A stretch of DNA of 64,000 nucleotides from Caballeronia novacaledonica (GTDB lineage Bacteria; Pseudomonadota; Gammaproteobacteria; Burkholderiales; Burkholderiaceae), in NCBI RefSeq assembly GCF_900258035.1, contig NZ_OGTP01000007.1:62001-126000 (forward strand), given 5' to 3'. The translations under genes were made by a program, and so were the position numbers. The notes under the pieces were generated by a model. The model had not been told where the DNA came from, searched no databases, and was given only the letters and a program-made list of their open reading frames with translations. This document shows positions 27,000 to 35,187 of this stretch, piece after piece; position 1 is the stretch's first letter; every line of letters starts with the position of its first letter.

Positions 27000-27143
27000 C
27001 CCGTAGGCAACATTGTTTCGAATGGTGCCCGGCTCTGCGGTTTCCTAAGCGTCCCATAAGGAACGAACGTCGAAAATGACAGTTTTTTACCTGAATGCGG
27101 AGCGTTCCGGCGCATCGCGCGCGCCGCGTCTCCGCTGGCGCGC

Positions 27144-27836
27144 ATGCCTTCTACCGACCGCATTTCCCCGCTCCACGCCACGGACGTTCCGTGGCGCTAT
27201 CACGATCTCGCCAAGTCGCGCGTGCGGATTCACGAACCGCCCGCGCCCGGCGAGGTCTGTCTCTGGCTTGTGCCGAGCGAATTCCGCTTTGCATCGGCGT
27301 CGAATATCGGGAACTGGCTCACTCCGGCCGAGCGAAAGCGCGCGCGGCTGCATCCGAATTCGGCGCTCGGGCGGCGCTTCGGCGTCGCGCGCGCGACCCT
27401 GCGTCTCGTGCTCTCGCACATGCTCGATTGCGAGCCCGACGAAGTGGGCGTCGGCGATGAACCGGGGGAACGCATCGTCGTCGCGCATCCGCTCGCGGAG
27501 GGCGCGATTCATGCCGACGTGGCGTACTCGGGCATCTGGATCGTGATTGCGGTGGCATCGGCGAGAATAGGGCTCGGACTGACGGTCGAAACGACCGGCG
27601 TCCGCGACGCGGTCGCCAAAAAGCTCATGTGGGACGAAGCGGCGCGGATCGGCAGAACGCGCGCGGCGCACGGCGAAGCGGGCGACGATGCTTCCCTGCA
27701 AGACTGGTATGCCCTCACGCTGCCGATGCCCGGCGAAATCTGCGGCGTGCTCGTCACGGAGCAGCCGGTCGCGAGCGTGCAGGCGTTCGGGTGGGAGAAA
27801 CCGTTCGAAGCGGAGGACAGCAGAGCCGCGTCCTGA
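27144..27836 (+). CDS. Phosphopantetheinyl-transferase-like protein, probably degenerate
   Basis: A 230-residue protein. The N-terminal half matches Sfp-type phosphopantetheinyl transferases: LTPAERKRARLHPNSALGRRFGVARATLRLVL, where family members have a similar LSxxExxRxxRF...FVxARxxLR block. The catalytic parts are not intact: where G(V/I)DxE binds Mg and CoA, this protein reads GLGLTVETTG, and the W-x-x-KEA motif appears only as LMWDEAAR. So it keeps the fold but probably not the usual activity. It is followed 41 bp later by a PAP2 phosphatase gene. The start at ATG 27144 has no strong ribosome site. Confidence 0.6.
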   Translation: MPSTDRISPLHATDVPWRYHDLAKSRVRIHEPPAPGEVCLWLVPSEFRFASASNIGNWLTPAERKRARLHPNSALGRRFGVARATLRLVLSHMLDCEPDEVGVGDEPGERIVVAHPLAEGAIHADVAYSGIWIVIAVASARIGLGLTVETTGVRDAVAKKLMWDEAARIGRTRAAHGEAGDDASLQDWYALTLPMPGEICGVLVTEQPVASVQAFGWEKPFEAEDSRAAS

Positions 27837-27877
27837 GCCCGCGCGAGCGCCGGGCAATTCGGGAGAAACGAAACATC

Positions 27878-28636
27878 ATGGAATACACGGCGCTCGCGCA
27901 ACGCCATGCGGTTGCGATCATCGCGATCGTGCTCTTTGTCGTGCCCTCTGTCGCGGCTGGCGCGTGGGCGTGGGCCGCGCGAAAGAGGCCGGCGTCCGGT
28001 CCGGCCGTCGCGGTGTTCGCGCTCGCGACGATCGCGTGCGGCGCGGCGGCGTTCGTCGCGATTGCGACGCGCATCGCACGCGGCACGGCGTTTTCATCGG
28101 CGGATCAGCGTTTGCTCGACGCCGTGCGCGACGGCACGCCCGCATTCGTCGCGCGATGGTTCGCCGGTCTCACGCATCTCGGCGACCCGTGGTTTCTCAC
28201 GCTCATGTGCGCGCTGATGTGCGCGGCGCTAATCCTGACGCGGCGCTTCGGCCTCGCCGTGTATCTCGCCGCGACGACGAGCGCGGGCGGCCTCTTCAAT
28301 CAGGCGCTCAAGGCGATGATGCGCCGCGATCGTCCCACCGGTTCGACGGTGCCGCTGCCCGAGAGCTTCGCGTTTCCGAGCGGGCACACGTTCGGATCGA
28401 TCGTCTGCTACGGCATGTGCGCGTACGTGTTGTTGCGCCTTGCGCCGACGCGCCGCGATCCGTTCATCGTCGGGCTGGCGTGCTTCATCGTGCTGGCGAT
28501 CGGAACCAGCCGCGTTGTGATCGGCGTGCATTTTCCCGGCGATGTGATCGGCGGCTTCGCGTCGGGCGGCGCGTGGCTCGCGGCGTGCATCGGCGTGGCG
28601 GAACTGGCGCGGCGGCAAGCGCGCACTGTCGGATGA
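27878..28636 (+). CDS. PAP2-superfamily membrane phosphatase
   Basis: A 252-residue inner-membrane protein from ATG 27878 (GGGAGAAACGAAAC upstream); the frame is open further up but without homology. Several hydrophobic helices surround the three PAP2 motifs: KAMMRRDRP, FPSGHTFGS and SRVVIGVHFPGDVIGG. This is the active site of type 2 phosphatidic acid phosphatases and undecaprenyl-pyrophosphate phosphatases facing the periplasm. The substrate is probably a lipid phosphate. It stands alone, with no lipid gene next to it. Confidence 0.9.
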   Translation: MEYTALAQRHAVAIIAIVLFVVPSVAAGAWAWAARKRPASGPAVAVFALATIACGAAAFVAIATRIARGTAFSSADQRLLDAVRDGTPAFVARWFAGLTHLGDPWFLTLMCALMCAALILTRRFGLAVYLAATTSAGGLFNQALKAMMRRDRPTGSTVPLPESFAFPSGHTFGSIVCYGMCAYVLLRLAPTRRDPFIVGLACFIVLAIGTSRVVIGVHFPGDVIGGFASGGAWLAACIGVAELARRQARTVG

Positions 28637-28779
28637 GCTCGATTGTTAGGCCCGCGATGTCGGCAACTCGCTGATTTCGTGAATACTATGAAATGAGCAT
28701 TCGGATTTGAACGCGTATTAGAAAATATACTTCTCCTGTTGTGCGCGAGCACGCACAGCCTGCGATCACGGAGAAGAAG

Positions 28780-29505
28780 ATGAGAAGATTCGGTGCGTGG
28801 CTATTGGCATTATTGTTAGGAATACTGCTTAGCGGATGCGGCGCAGGCGACAACACCGACGCCGCAAACGCCGCGGCCAGGAGTTCGACGGAGCAATCGA
28901 GCGCGCAAGACAAAGCCACGGCCAAGGGTTACGCGTTGTCCACCGTCATTTGGAAGCAGGTTCCGATCGGCGTCTGCTGGGATCTGAGCAGCGCCGACTT
29001 CGCGTTCTACGCCACCCAGCGCGACTGGAGTCGCCTCGCGGTCGAGGCGAGCTGGGAAGCGCATTCCGGCGTCACGTTCACGGGCTGGCAGCAATGCACG
29101 AACGATCCGAACTACTACGGCATTCGCATTTCGGTCGAGGACAGCGCCGCCACGGGGCCGCATACGCAAGGTCTCGGAACGACGCTGAACAACGTCGTCG
29201 GCGGGATGGTGCTGAACTTTACGTTCAGGAACTGGAGCCCGAGTTGCGTGGGTCGCGAAGAGTATTGCATTCGTAATATCGCCGCGCACGAGTTCGGCCA
29301 TGCGATGGGTTTCGCGCATGAGCAGAACCGGCCCGATACGCCATCGACATGCAACGAGCCGGCGCAAGGCACTTTCGGCGACACGTTGATCGGCGCGTGG
29401 GATCTGGCGTCGATCATGAATTACTGCAATCCGGACTGGAACGGCAACGGCCAGTTGAGCACGACGGATATCGTGATGGCGCAGATGTTCTACGGACCTC
29501 GCTAA
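28780..29505 (+). CDS. Astacin-like (metzincin) zinc metalloprotease lipoprotein
   Basis: A 241-residue protein from ATG 28780 behind CGGAGAAGAAG. The signal ends in a lipobox LLSGC, so Cys20 should be lipidated and the enzyme anchored to a membrane. A short Ser/Ala linker follows. The catalytic segment near residue 170 reads AAHEFGHAMGFAHEQNRPD: the HExxHxxGxxH zinc motif followed by the Glu and Arg-Pro-Asp typical of astacins. The Met-turn is SIMNYCNPD about 50 residues later. Four cysteines in the mature part may form disulfides. Secreted or surface-anchored bacterial astacins are uncommon; the target is unknown. Confidence 0.85.
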   Translation: MRRFGAWLLALLLGILLSGCGAGDNTDAANAAARSSTEQSSAQDKATAKGYALSTVIWKQVPIGVCWDLSSADFAFYATQRDWSRLAVEASWEAHSGVTFTGWQQCTNDPNYYGIRISVEDSAATGPHTQGLGTTLNNVVGGMVLNFTFRNWSPSCVGREEYCIRNIAAHEFGHAMGFAHEQNRPDTPSTCNEPAQGTFGDTLIGAWDLASIMNYCNPDWNGNGQLSTTDIVMAQMFYGPR

Positions 29506-29547
29506 GTTCCGATTGCCGCACCGAACCTCCGCAAATTTCGCCGTCGA

Positions 29548-29563
29548 ATTTTGGATCCAAAAT
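29548..29563. promoter_or_regulatory. 16-bp perfect palindrome, probable GntR operator of the hydroxyproline operon
   Basis: ATTTTGGATCCAAAAT reads the same on both strands. It ends 2 bp before a promoter-like TTGATT (29566-29571) that is followed after 17 bp by CACAAT (29589-29594), upstream of the transporter at 29631. TTGGATCCAA-type sites are typical of FCD-domain GntR regulators, and one such regulator is encoded in this cluster at 36481. Confidence 0.6.
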
Positions 29564-29565
29564 CC

Positions 29566-29594
29566 TTGATTCAATTTTGATATGGGCGCACAAT
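29566..29594 (+). promoter_or_regulatory. Sigma-70-like promoter of the hydroxyproline operon
   Basis: The -35 box is TTGATT at 29566 and the -10 box CACAAT at 29589, with a 17-bp spacer. The start would fall near 29601, leaving a leader of about 30 bases with GAGGGAG before ATG 29631. It overlaps the probable operator region, so repression or activation from there is plausible. Confidence 0.45.
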
Positions 29595-29630
29595 CCGTCG
29601 GAACCGCACCATGCGACCGAGGGAGCCGCC

Positions 29631-30941
29631 ATGACCGACCGCGCCAACGCCGTTGCGAACCCGTACGTCTCCGGCGAGTCACAGAAAGCGTCATCGAAAT
29701 CCAGCCGCGCGGTCACCGCCGCCGTCGTCGGCAATATTCTCGAATGGTTCGATTTCGGCACCTACGCGTTTCTCGCGACGGTCATCGCCAAAGTGATGTT
29801 CCCCGCCGGCGACGACTTCGCCGCGCTGCTCGGCACCTTCGGCGCGTTCGGCCTCGGTTTCGCGGCGCGTCCGCTCGGCGCGGTCATCTTCGGCTGGCTC
29901 GGCGACAAGAAAGGCCGCAAGTGGACGCTGACCTTCGTGATGCCGCTGATGGCCGCCGCCACACTGTTCATGGCGCTGCTGCCGACGTACGCATCCATCG
30001 GCATCATGGCGCCGATCCTGCTCGTCGCCGCGCGCATGCTGCAAGGGATTTCCGTCGGCGGCGAACTGGGCAACGCGGTCGCGTTTCTCGTCGAGTGGGC
30101 GCCGCCGAACCGGCGCGGCTTCTACGGCAGCTTCCAGCAATGCAGCACGCTCGGCGGCATGCTGCTCGGCTCGGGCGCGGCCGCGCTCATGACGACGCTG
30201 CTCAGCCAGGAGGCGCTGCTCGACTGGGGCTGGCGCGTGCCGTTCATCGTCGGGGCGATCGTGATCGGGCCGATCGGCTGGATCATTCGCAAGCGCAGCG
30301 AAGAGACGCCGGTCTACCGGAGCGCAAGCGACGAAGCGCCCAAGGCGAAAGGCCGCGCGCCCGCGCTGCTCGGCTTGCAGGCCTGCGGGCTCGTGATCGT
30401 GTGGACGGTCTCGCTCTATGTGCTGCTCAACTACTTGCCGTCGTTCACGACGAAGTACGTCGGCATTCATCCGTCGACGGCGCTCTGGCTCAACACGGCG
30501 GGCCTGATCGTGATGACGGCGTCGATTCCGTTCTGGGGCGCGGCCTCGGACCGCTTCGGCCGCAAGCCTGTCTATACGATCGGCTGCATTGCGTTTCTCG
30601 TGCTGCCGTATCCGATCTTTCATCTGATGCTCGAATACAAGTCGGCGGCGATCGTCGGCGCGGTGCAGGTGTTGGGCGGCGTGATCATCGGCATTTTCTC
30701 GGGCGTCGGGCCGGCTGTATTGTCCGAACTCTTTCCGACGAAAATCCGCACGACATGGATGTCGATCGGCTACGGCATCGCCAATGCGGTGTTCGGCGGT
30801 TTCGCGCCGATGATCTCCATCGCGCTCATCAAGGCGACGGGCTCGCCGCTGTCGCCCGCGTACTTCGTGATGCTCGCCGCGCTGCTGTCCACGATCACTG
30901 TCATCACCATCAAGGAGACGGCGCACGCGCCGCTGCAATAA
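29631..30941 (+). CDS. MFS transporter (MHS family), probable hydroxyproline/proline-derivative uptake
   Basis: A 436-residue metabolite:H+ symporter starting at ATG 29631 (GAGGGAGCCGCC upstream). Helix 1 has the MHS hallmark VVGNILEWFDFGTYAFLA, then GDKKGRKWTL, GGELGNAVAFLVEWAPPNRRG and RSEETPVY. This branch includes ProP and alpha-ketoglutarate permeases, and its place at the head of the hydroxyproline genes suggests hydroxyproline or its betaine as cargo. The next gene starts 1 bp after its stop. Confidence 0.9.
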   Translation: MTDRANAVANPYVSGESQKASSKSSRAVTAAVVGNILEWFDFGTYAFLATVIAKVMFPAGDDFAALLGTFGAFGLGFAARPLGAVIFGWLGDKKGRKWTLTFVMPLMAAATLFMALLPTYASIGIMAPILLVAARMLQGISVGGELGNAVAFLVEWAPPNRRGFYGSFQQCSTLGGMLLGSGAAALMTTLLSQEALLDWGWRVPFIVGAIVIGPIGWIIRKRSEETPVYRSASDEAPKAKGRAPALLGLQACGLVIVWTVSLYVLLNYLPSFTTKYVGIHPSTALWLNTAGLIVMTASIPFWGAASDRFGRKPVYTIGCIAFLVLPYPIFHLMLEYKSAAIVGAVQVLGGVIIGIFSGVGPAVLSELFPTKIRTTWMSIGYGIANAVFGGFAPMISIALIKATGSPLSPAYFVMLAALLSTITVITIKETAHAPLQ

Positions 30942-30942
30942 C

Positions 30943-32010
30943 ATGCGCTGGAATCGAACGCTTACAGTAGTGAACTGCCATGCCGAAGGCGAAGTCGGCA
31001 ACGTAGTGACGGGCGGCGTCTTCGGCGTGCCCGGCGCGACCATGTTCGAGAAGATGATGCATCTCGAAGAAGTGCGCGACGACCTGCGCCGCATCTGCAT
31101 CTTCGAGCCGCGCGGCTCGGCGAATCAGACGGTGAACTTCCTTCTGCCCGCAACCGATCCGCGCGCGCAAATGGGTTACGTGATCGCGGAATCGACCGAA
31201 TATCCGGCGATGTCCGGCTCGAACACGATGTGCGTCGCCACGGTGCTGCTCGAAACCGGCATCCTGCCGATGGTCGAGCCCGTCACCGAACTCGTGCTCG
31301 AAGCGCCGGCCGGGCTCATTCATCTGCGCTGCGCGTGCGCGAACGGCAAGGTCACGAAGGTCGAGTTCACGAATCAGCCCGCGTTCGCGAATCATCTCGA
31401 CAGAACGATCGAGGTCGAAGGGCTCGGCAGCCTGACGGTCGATGTCGGCTATGGCGGCATGACCTACGTGATCGTCGATGCGCAAAAGCTCGGCTTTCGC
31501 ATCACGCCCGACGAAGCGCGCGAGCTGTGCGAACTCGGGCAAGTCATCAAAGCTGCGGCGGCGGCGCAATTGCCTTCGCCGCATCCGCTGAATCCGCTCA
31601 TCAAGGGCATCACGATGACCGAGTTCGTCGGGCCGCTCTCGCGCGAAAACGGCGTGCTGAAGTCGCGCAACACGGTGATCGTTTCGCCGGGCCGCTGCGA
31701 CCGGTCGCCGTGCGGCACGGGCACGTCCGCGCGGCTCGCCGTGATGCATGCGAAAGGGCTGATCGACGTGGGCGAGACCTTCCTGCACGAGTCGATCATC
31801 GGGTCGGTGTTCGAAAGCCGTATCGATTCGGTCACGCGCCTCGGCGATGTTCCGGCGGTCGTGCCGGTCGTGTCGGGTCAGGCGTGGATCACCGCGATTT
31901 CGCAAGTCGGCGTCGATCCGACCGATCGCTTCCAGACCGGCTTTACGCTCGCGGATACGTGGTGCGAAGCCGTCGACGACAAGCTCATCAAGTCGCGCGC
32001 GAACTCATGA
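30943..32010 (+). CDS. Proline-racemase-family enzyme with Ser/Cys active site (hydroxyproline epimerase/dehydratase type)
   Basis: A 355-residue protein beginning 1 bp after the transporter. The fold is clear (TVVNCHAEGEVGNVV, VDVGYGGMTYVIVD). The two catalytic positions are Ser91 (YPAMSGSNTMC) in place of the first Cys and Cys257 (DRSPCGTGTSAR). In this superfamily, Cys/Cys members are racemases or epimerases, Thr/Cys members are trans-3-hydroxy-L-proline dehydratases, and Ser/Cys members have been found with either epimerase or dehydratase activity. Since a Cys/Cys epimerase is encoded in the same operon, a 3-hydroxyproline dehydratase role is a fair guess. Its TGA overlaps the ATG of the next gene. 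Confidence 0.88.
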   Translation: MRWNRTLTVVNCHAEGEVGNVVTGGVFGVPGATMFEKMMHLEEVRDDLRRICIFEPRGSANQTVNFLLPATDPRAQMGYVIAESTEYPAMSGSNTMCVATVLLETGILPMVEPVTELVLEAPAGLIHLRCACANGKVTKVEFTNQPAFANHLDRTIEVEGLGSLTVDVGYGGMTYVIVDAQKLGFRITPDEARELCELGQVIKAAAAAQLPSPHPLNPLIKGITMTEFVGPLSRENGVLKSRNTVIVSPGRCDRSPCGTGTSARLAVMHAKGLIDVGETFLHESIIGSVFESRIDSVTRLGDVPAVVPVVSGQAWITAISQVGVDPTDRFQTGFTLADTWCEAVDDKLIKSRANS

Positions 32011-33260
32011 GCGTGGCAGGCGACGAAATGGCGGATGTCGTCGTGATCGGCGCGGGCGTCGTGGGACTGGCTTGTGCGTGGGCCGCGCTGCGCGATGGCG
32101 CGCGCGTGACGATCGTCGATCGCGATTTCGAGGGCGACCGCGCGTCGCACGGCAACGCGGGCGGCATCGCGGTGACGGAGAGCACACCGATCGCCGTGCA
32201 CGGCATGTTCACGAAGGTCGCGAAATGGCTGATGGACCCGCTCGGGCCGCTCGCGCTCGACTGGAAGCATTTGCCGAAGGCGCTGCCCTGGTTGATGGCG
32301 TTTCGCCGCGCGAGCGAGCCGGACCGTTATCAGGCGATTTCGCATGCGCTCGCGCTGTTGAACAACCGCGTCTACGACGACATCCTGCCGATGTTCGACG
32401 ATATCGGCGCGAGCGCGATGCATTATCGCCGTGGCGCGCTGACGGTCTATGAAACCGGCGAAGCCTTCGCCGCCGATCAGGCCGAATGGGCGTTCAAGCG
32501 CGAACTCGGTGTGCGCTGGCATGCGCTGAATGCGCAGCAGGTGCGCGAATGCGAGCCGTCGCTCGCGCCGGTGTTCCGGCATGGCGTGTTTATCGACGAC
32601 TGGTCGCATATCGGCGATCCGCGCCGCATCGTCACGCTTTTGCGCGAGCGCGTGCGTGCGCTGGGCGCGCGCTTCGTGACGGGCAGCGCGCGTGCGCTCG
32701 ATTCGCCGGAGTCGGTCTTGCTCGCGGACGGAAACCGCGTGAAAGGGCGACGCATCGTGATCGCGGCGGGCGCGTGGTCGGCGGCGCTGGCGAAGTCGAT
32801 CGGCGACAGCGTCTTGCTCGAAAGCGAGCGCGGCTATAACGCGACGCTGCCGAAGCACGGCGTCGCGCTGACGCGCGAAGTGATTTTCGCGGAGCGCAAG
32901 TTCGTCGCGGCGCCGCTCGACGTCGGGCTGCGCATCGGCGGCGCGGCGGAGTTCGCGGGTCTCGATGCGCCGCCGAATTATCGTCGCAGCGATGCATTGC
33001 TCACGCTCGGCAAGCGCTTCATTCCCGGCATCGACGATACGGACGCCGCGAAATGGATGGGCCAGCGTCCCGCGACGCCCGACTCGCTGCCGGTGATCGG
33101 CGCATCGCCACGCGTGCCGTCGGTCGTATATGCATTCGGTCACGGGCATCTCGGCCTGACGCAATCGGCGACGACCGCCGCGCTCGTCGCCGATGTGCTC
33201 GCGGGCCGCACGCCGCGCGTACCGCTCAATCCGTATTCGATCGCGCGCTTCGATCACTGA
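32007..33260 (+). CDS. FAD-dependent D-amino-acid dehydrogenase (probable cis-4-hydroxy-D-proline dehydrogenase)
   Basis: A 417-residue DadA/DAO-type flavoprotein starting in an ATGA overlap (ATG 32007; ATG 32028 is the alternative). FAD site: DVVVIGAGVVGLACAWAAL with acidic strand end TIVDRD, then SHGNAGGIA. The C-terminal end has DSLPVIGASPRVPSVVYAFGHGHLGLTQS, the GHxxxG FAD-contact motif. In the hydroxyproline route this enzyme oxidises cis-4-hydroxy-D-proline to 1-pyrroline-4-hydroxy-2-carboxylate at the membrane. It is a single-subunit form, unlike the multi-subunit version seen in some pseudomonads. Confidence 0.88.
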   Translation: MSVAGDEMADVVVIGAGVVGLACAWAALRDGARVTIVDRDFEGDRASHGNAGGIAVTESTPIAVHGMFTKVAKWLMDPLGPLALDWKHLPKALPWLMAFRRASEPDRYQAISHALALLNNRVYDDILPMFDDIGASAMHYRRGALTVYETGEAFAADQAEWAFKRELGVRWHALNAQQVRECEPSLAPVFRHGVFIDDWSHIGDPRRIVTLLRERVRALGARFVTGSARALDSPESVLLADGNRVKGRRIVIAAGAWSAALAKSIGDSVLLESERGYNATLPKHGVALTREVIFAERKFVAAPLDVGLRIGGAAEFAGLDAPPNYRRSDALLTLGKRFIPGIDDTDAAKWMGQRPATPDSLPVIGASPRVPSVVYAFGHGHLGLTQSATTAALVADVLAGRTPRVPLNPYSIARFDH

Positions 33261-33279
33261 ATCAAAGGAGGAACGAGAC

Positions 33280-34182
33280 ATGCAAGTGAACTGGAAAGGC
33301 GTATTTCCCGCCGTCACGACGAAGCTCAGGGAAGACGGCTCGCTCGACCGCGATGCCATCGTGAGCGGCCTGAACCGGCTGATCGACAACGGCGTCGGCG
33401 GCGTCGTGATGATGGGCATGGTCGGCGAGAACGCGCAGCTCACGCCCGAGGAAAAGCGCGCGGTGCTGAAGATCGCGGTCGAAACGGTGAACGGGCGCGT
33501 GCCTGTCATTTCGGGTCTCGCGGAATTGAACACGGCGAACGCGACGCAATTTGCAAAGGATGCCGAAGCAATCGGCGTGCAAGGGTTGATGGTGTTTCCG
33601 GGGCTCACGTATCGCTCGGACGATCGCGAGACCGTCGAATACTATCGGTCGATCGCGCGTTCGACGCAGCTCGGCCTGATGATCTACAACAATCCGCGCG
33701 GCTATGGCGTCGACATGCGTCCCGACTTGCTCGCGCAATTGGCCGATGAACCGAACGTCGTCGCGATCAAGGAAGAGACCTACGACACGACGCGCGTCAC
33801 CGATCTCTACGCGCGCTTCGGCGAGCGCTTCGTCGTGTTTTGCGGCGTGGACGATCTGATCGTCGAATCCGTCGCGCTCGGCGTGAAAGGCTGGGTCTCG
33901 GGCATGGCGAACGCGATGCCGAAAGAATCCGTCGACTTGCTGAACCACGCGGTCAATGGCGAATACGACAAGGCGCGCGCGCTGTATCGCGCGCTGATCG
34001 ACCTGTTCCATCTCGACACGCACGTGAAGCTCGTGCAGTACATCAAGCTCGCGGAAAACATCACGGCGGGTTATCCGGAATACGTGAAAGCGCCCCGGCT
34101 GATGCTCGAAGGCGAAGAACGGCGGCGAACCATCGAGATCGTGGAAAAGGCGATCGCGAACGTCAAGGCGCTCGCGCGATGA
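33280..34182 (+). CDS. DapA-family lyase, probable 1-pyrroline-4-hydroxy-2-carboxylate deaminase
   Basis: A 300-residue aldolase-class-I barrel of the dihydrodipicolinate synthase family. ATG 33280 follows the very strong ribosome site AAAGGAGGAACGAGAC. Visible: GGVVMMGMVGENAQLTPEEK (substrate carboxylate binding), the conserved Tyr in MIYNNPRGYGVD and the Schiff-base Lys in VVAIKEETYD near residue 164. Its place between the D-hydroxyproline dehydrogenase and the epimerase points to the deaminase that makes 2,5-dioxopentanoate. Its TGA overlaps the ATG of the epimerase gene. Confidence 0.88.
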   Translation: MQVNWKGVFPAVTTKLREDGSLDRDAIVSGLNRLIDNGVGGVVMMGMVGENAQLTPEEKRAVLKIAVETVNGRVPVISGLAELNTANATQFAKDAEAIGVQGLMVFPGLTYRSDDRETVEYYRSIARSTQLGLMIYNNPRGYGVDMRPDLLAQLADEPNVVAIKEETYDTTRVTDLYARFGERFVVFCGVDDLIVESVALGVKGWVSGMANAMPKESVDLLNHAVNGEYDKARALYRALIDLFHLDTHVKLVQYIKLAENITAGYPEYVKAPRLMLEGEERRRTIEIVEKAIANVKALAR

Positions 34183-35177
34183 AATCCACGTTCTTCTGCA
34201 TCGACGGACACACGTGCGGCAATCCGGTGCGCGTCGTCGCGGGCGGCGCGCCGACGCTCGAAGGCGCGAATATGATCGAACGCCGCGCGCATTTCCTGCG
34301 TGAATTCGACTGGATTCGCACCGCGCTCATGTTCGAGCCGCGCGGACACGAGGTGATGTCGGGCAGCATTCTCTATCCGCCGACGCGCCCGGATTGCGAT
34401 CTCGCGCTTCTCTTCATCGAAGTGAGCGGCTGCCTGCCGATGTGCGGACACGGCACCATCGGCACGGTGACGACGGCCATCGAACACGGGCTCGTGCGGC
34501 CGCGCGAGCCCGGCGTGTTGCGGCTCGATACGCCCGCGGGTCTCGTCGTCGCGCGGTATCGGATGAATGGCGAGCATGTGGATTCCGTGCAGCTCGTCAA
34601 CGTGCCGTCGTTTTTGCATTCGCGCGACTTGTCCGTCGAAGTCGATGGCCTGGGCGAGATTCGTTTCGACGTTGCGTACGGCGGCAACTTCTATGCGATC
34701 GTGGAACCGCAGCGCAGCTATGAAGGCCTGCACGCGCTGAAGCCTGCCGACATTCAGCGTCTGAGCCCGATATTGCGCGAGAAGGCGAACGCGAAGTACA
34801 CGTTCATCCACCCGGAAAACGATGCGATACGCGGCCTCAGTCACGTCATGTGGACAGGCGAGCCGACGATCGAAGGCGCGAGCGCGCGCAACGCCGTGTT
34901 CTACGGCGACAAGGCCATCGACCGCTCGCCGTGCGGCACGGGCACGTCGGCGCGCATGGCGCAGCGCGTCGCGAAGGGGCAGTTGAAGATCGGCGAGCGT
35001 TTCGTGCATGAGAGCATCATCGGCACCTTGTTCGAGGGCGTGGCGATGGAAGCGGCGCGCGTCGGCGAATACGATGCGATTCAGCCGGGCATTGAAGGCT
35101 GGGCGCGCGTGACCGGCCACAACACGATTTTCGTCGATGACCGCGATCCGCTCGCGCACGGATTCCTGCTGAAATAA
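34179..35177 (+). CDS. 4-hydroxyproline 2-epimerase (Cys/Cys proline-racemase family)
   Basis: A 332-residue enzyme starting in an ATGA overlap. It interconverts trans-4-hydroxy-L-proline and cis-4-hydroxy-D-proline, without cofactor, in the cytoplasm. The two catalytic thiols are Cys89 (LPMCGHGTIG) and Cys252 (DRSPCGTGTSARMA). The N-terminus FFCIDGHTCGNPVRVVAGG, with HTxGxPxR, is typical of the 4HypE branch. Its sister gene at 30943 has Ser in the first position. Together with the dehydrogenase and the deaminase it forms the first three steps of hydroxyproline breakdown. Confidence 0.92.
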   Translation: MKSTFFCIDGHTCGNPVRVVAGGAPTLEGANMIERRAHFLREFDWIRTALMFEPRGHEVMSGSILYPPTRPDCDLALLFIEVSGCLPMCGHGTIGTVTTAIEHGLVRPREPGVLRLDTPAGLVVARYRMNGEHVDSVQLVNVPSFLHSRDLSVEVDGLGEIRFDVAYGGNFYAIVEPQRSYEGLHALKPADIQRLSPILREKANAKYTFIHPENDAIRGLSHVMWTGEPTIEGASARNAVFYGDKAIDRSPCGTGTSARMAQRVAKGQLKIGERFVHESIIGTLFEGVAMEAARVGEYDAIQPGIEGWARVTGHNTIFVDDRDPLAHGFLLK

Positions 35178-35187
35178 CGGGAGAAAC

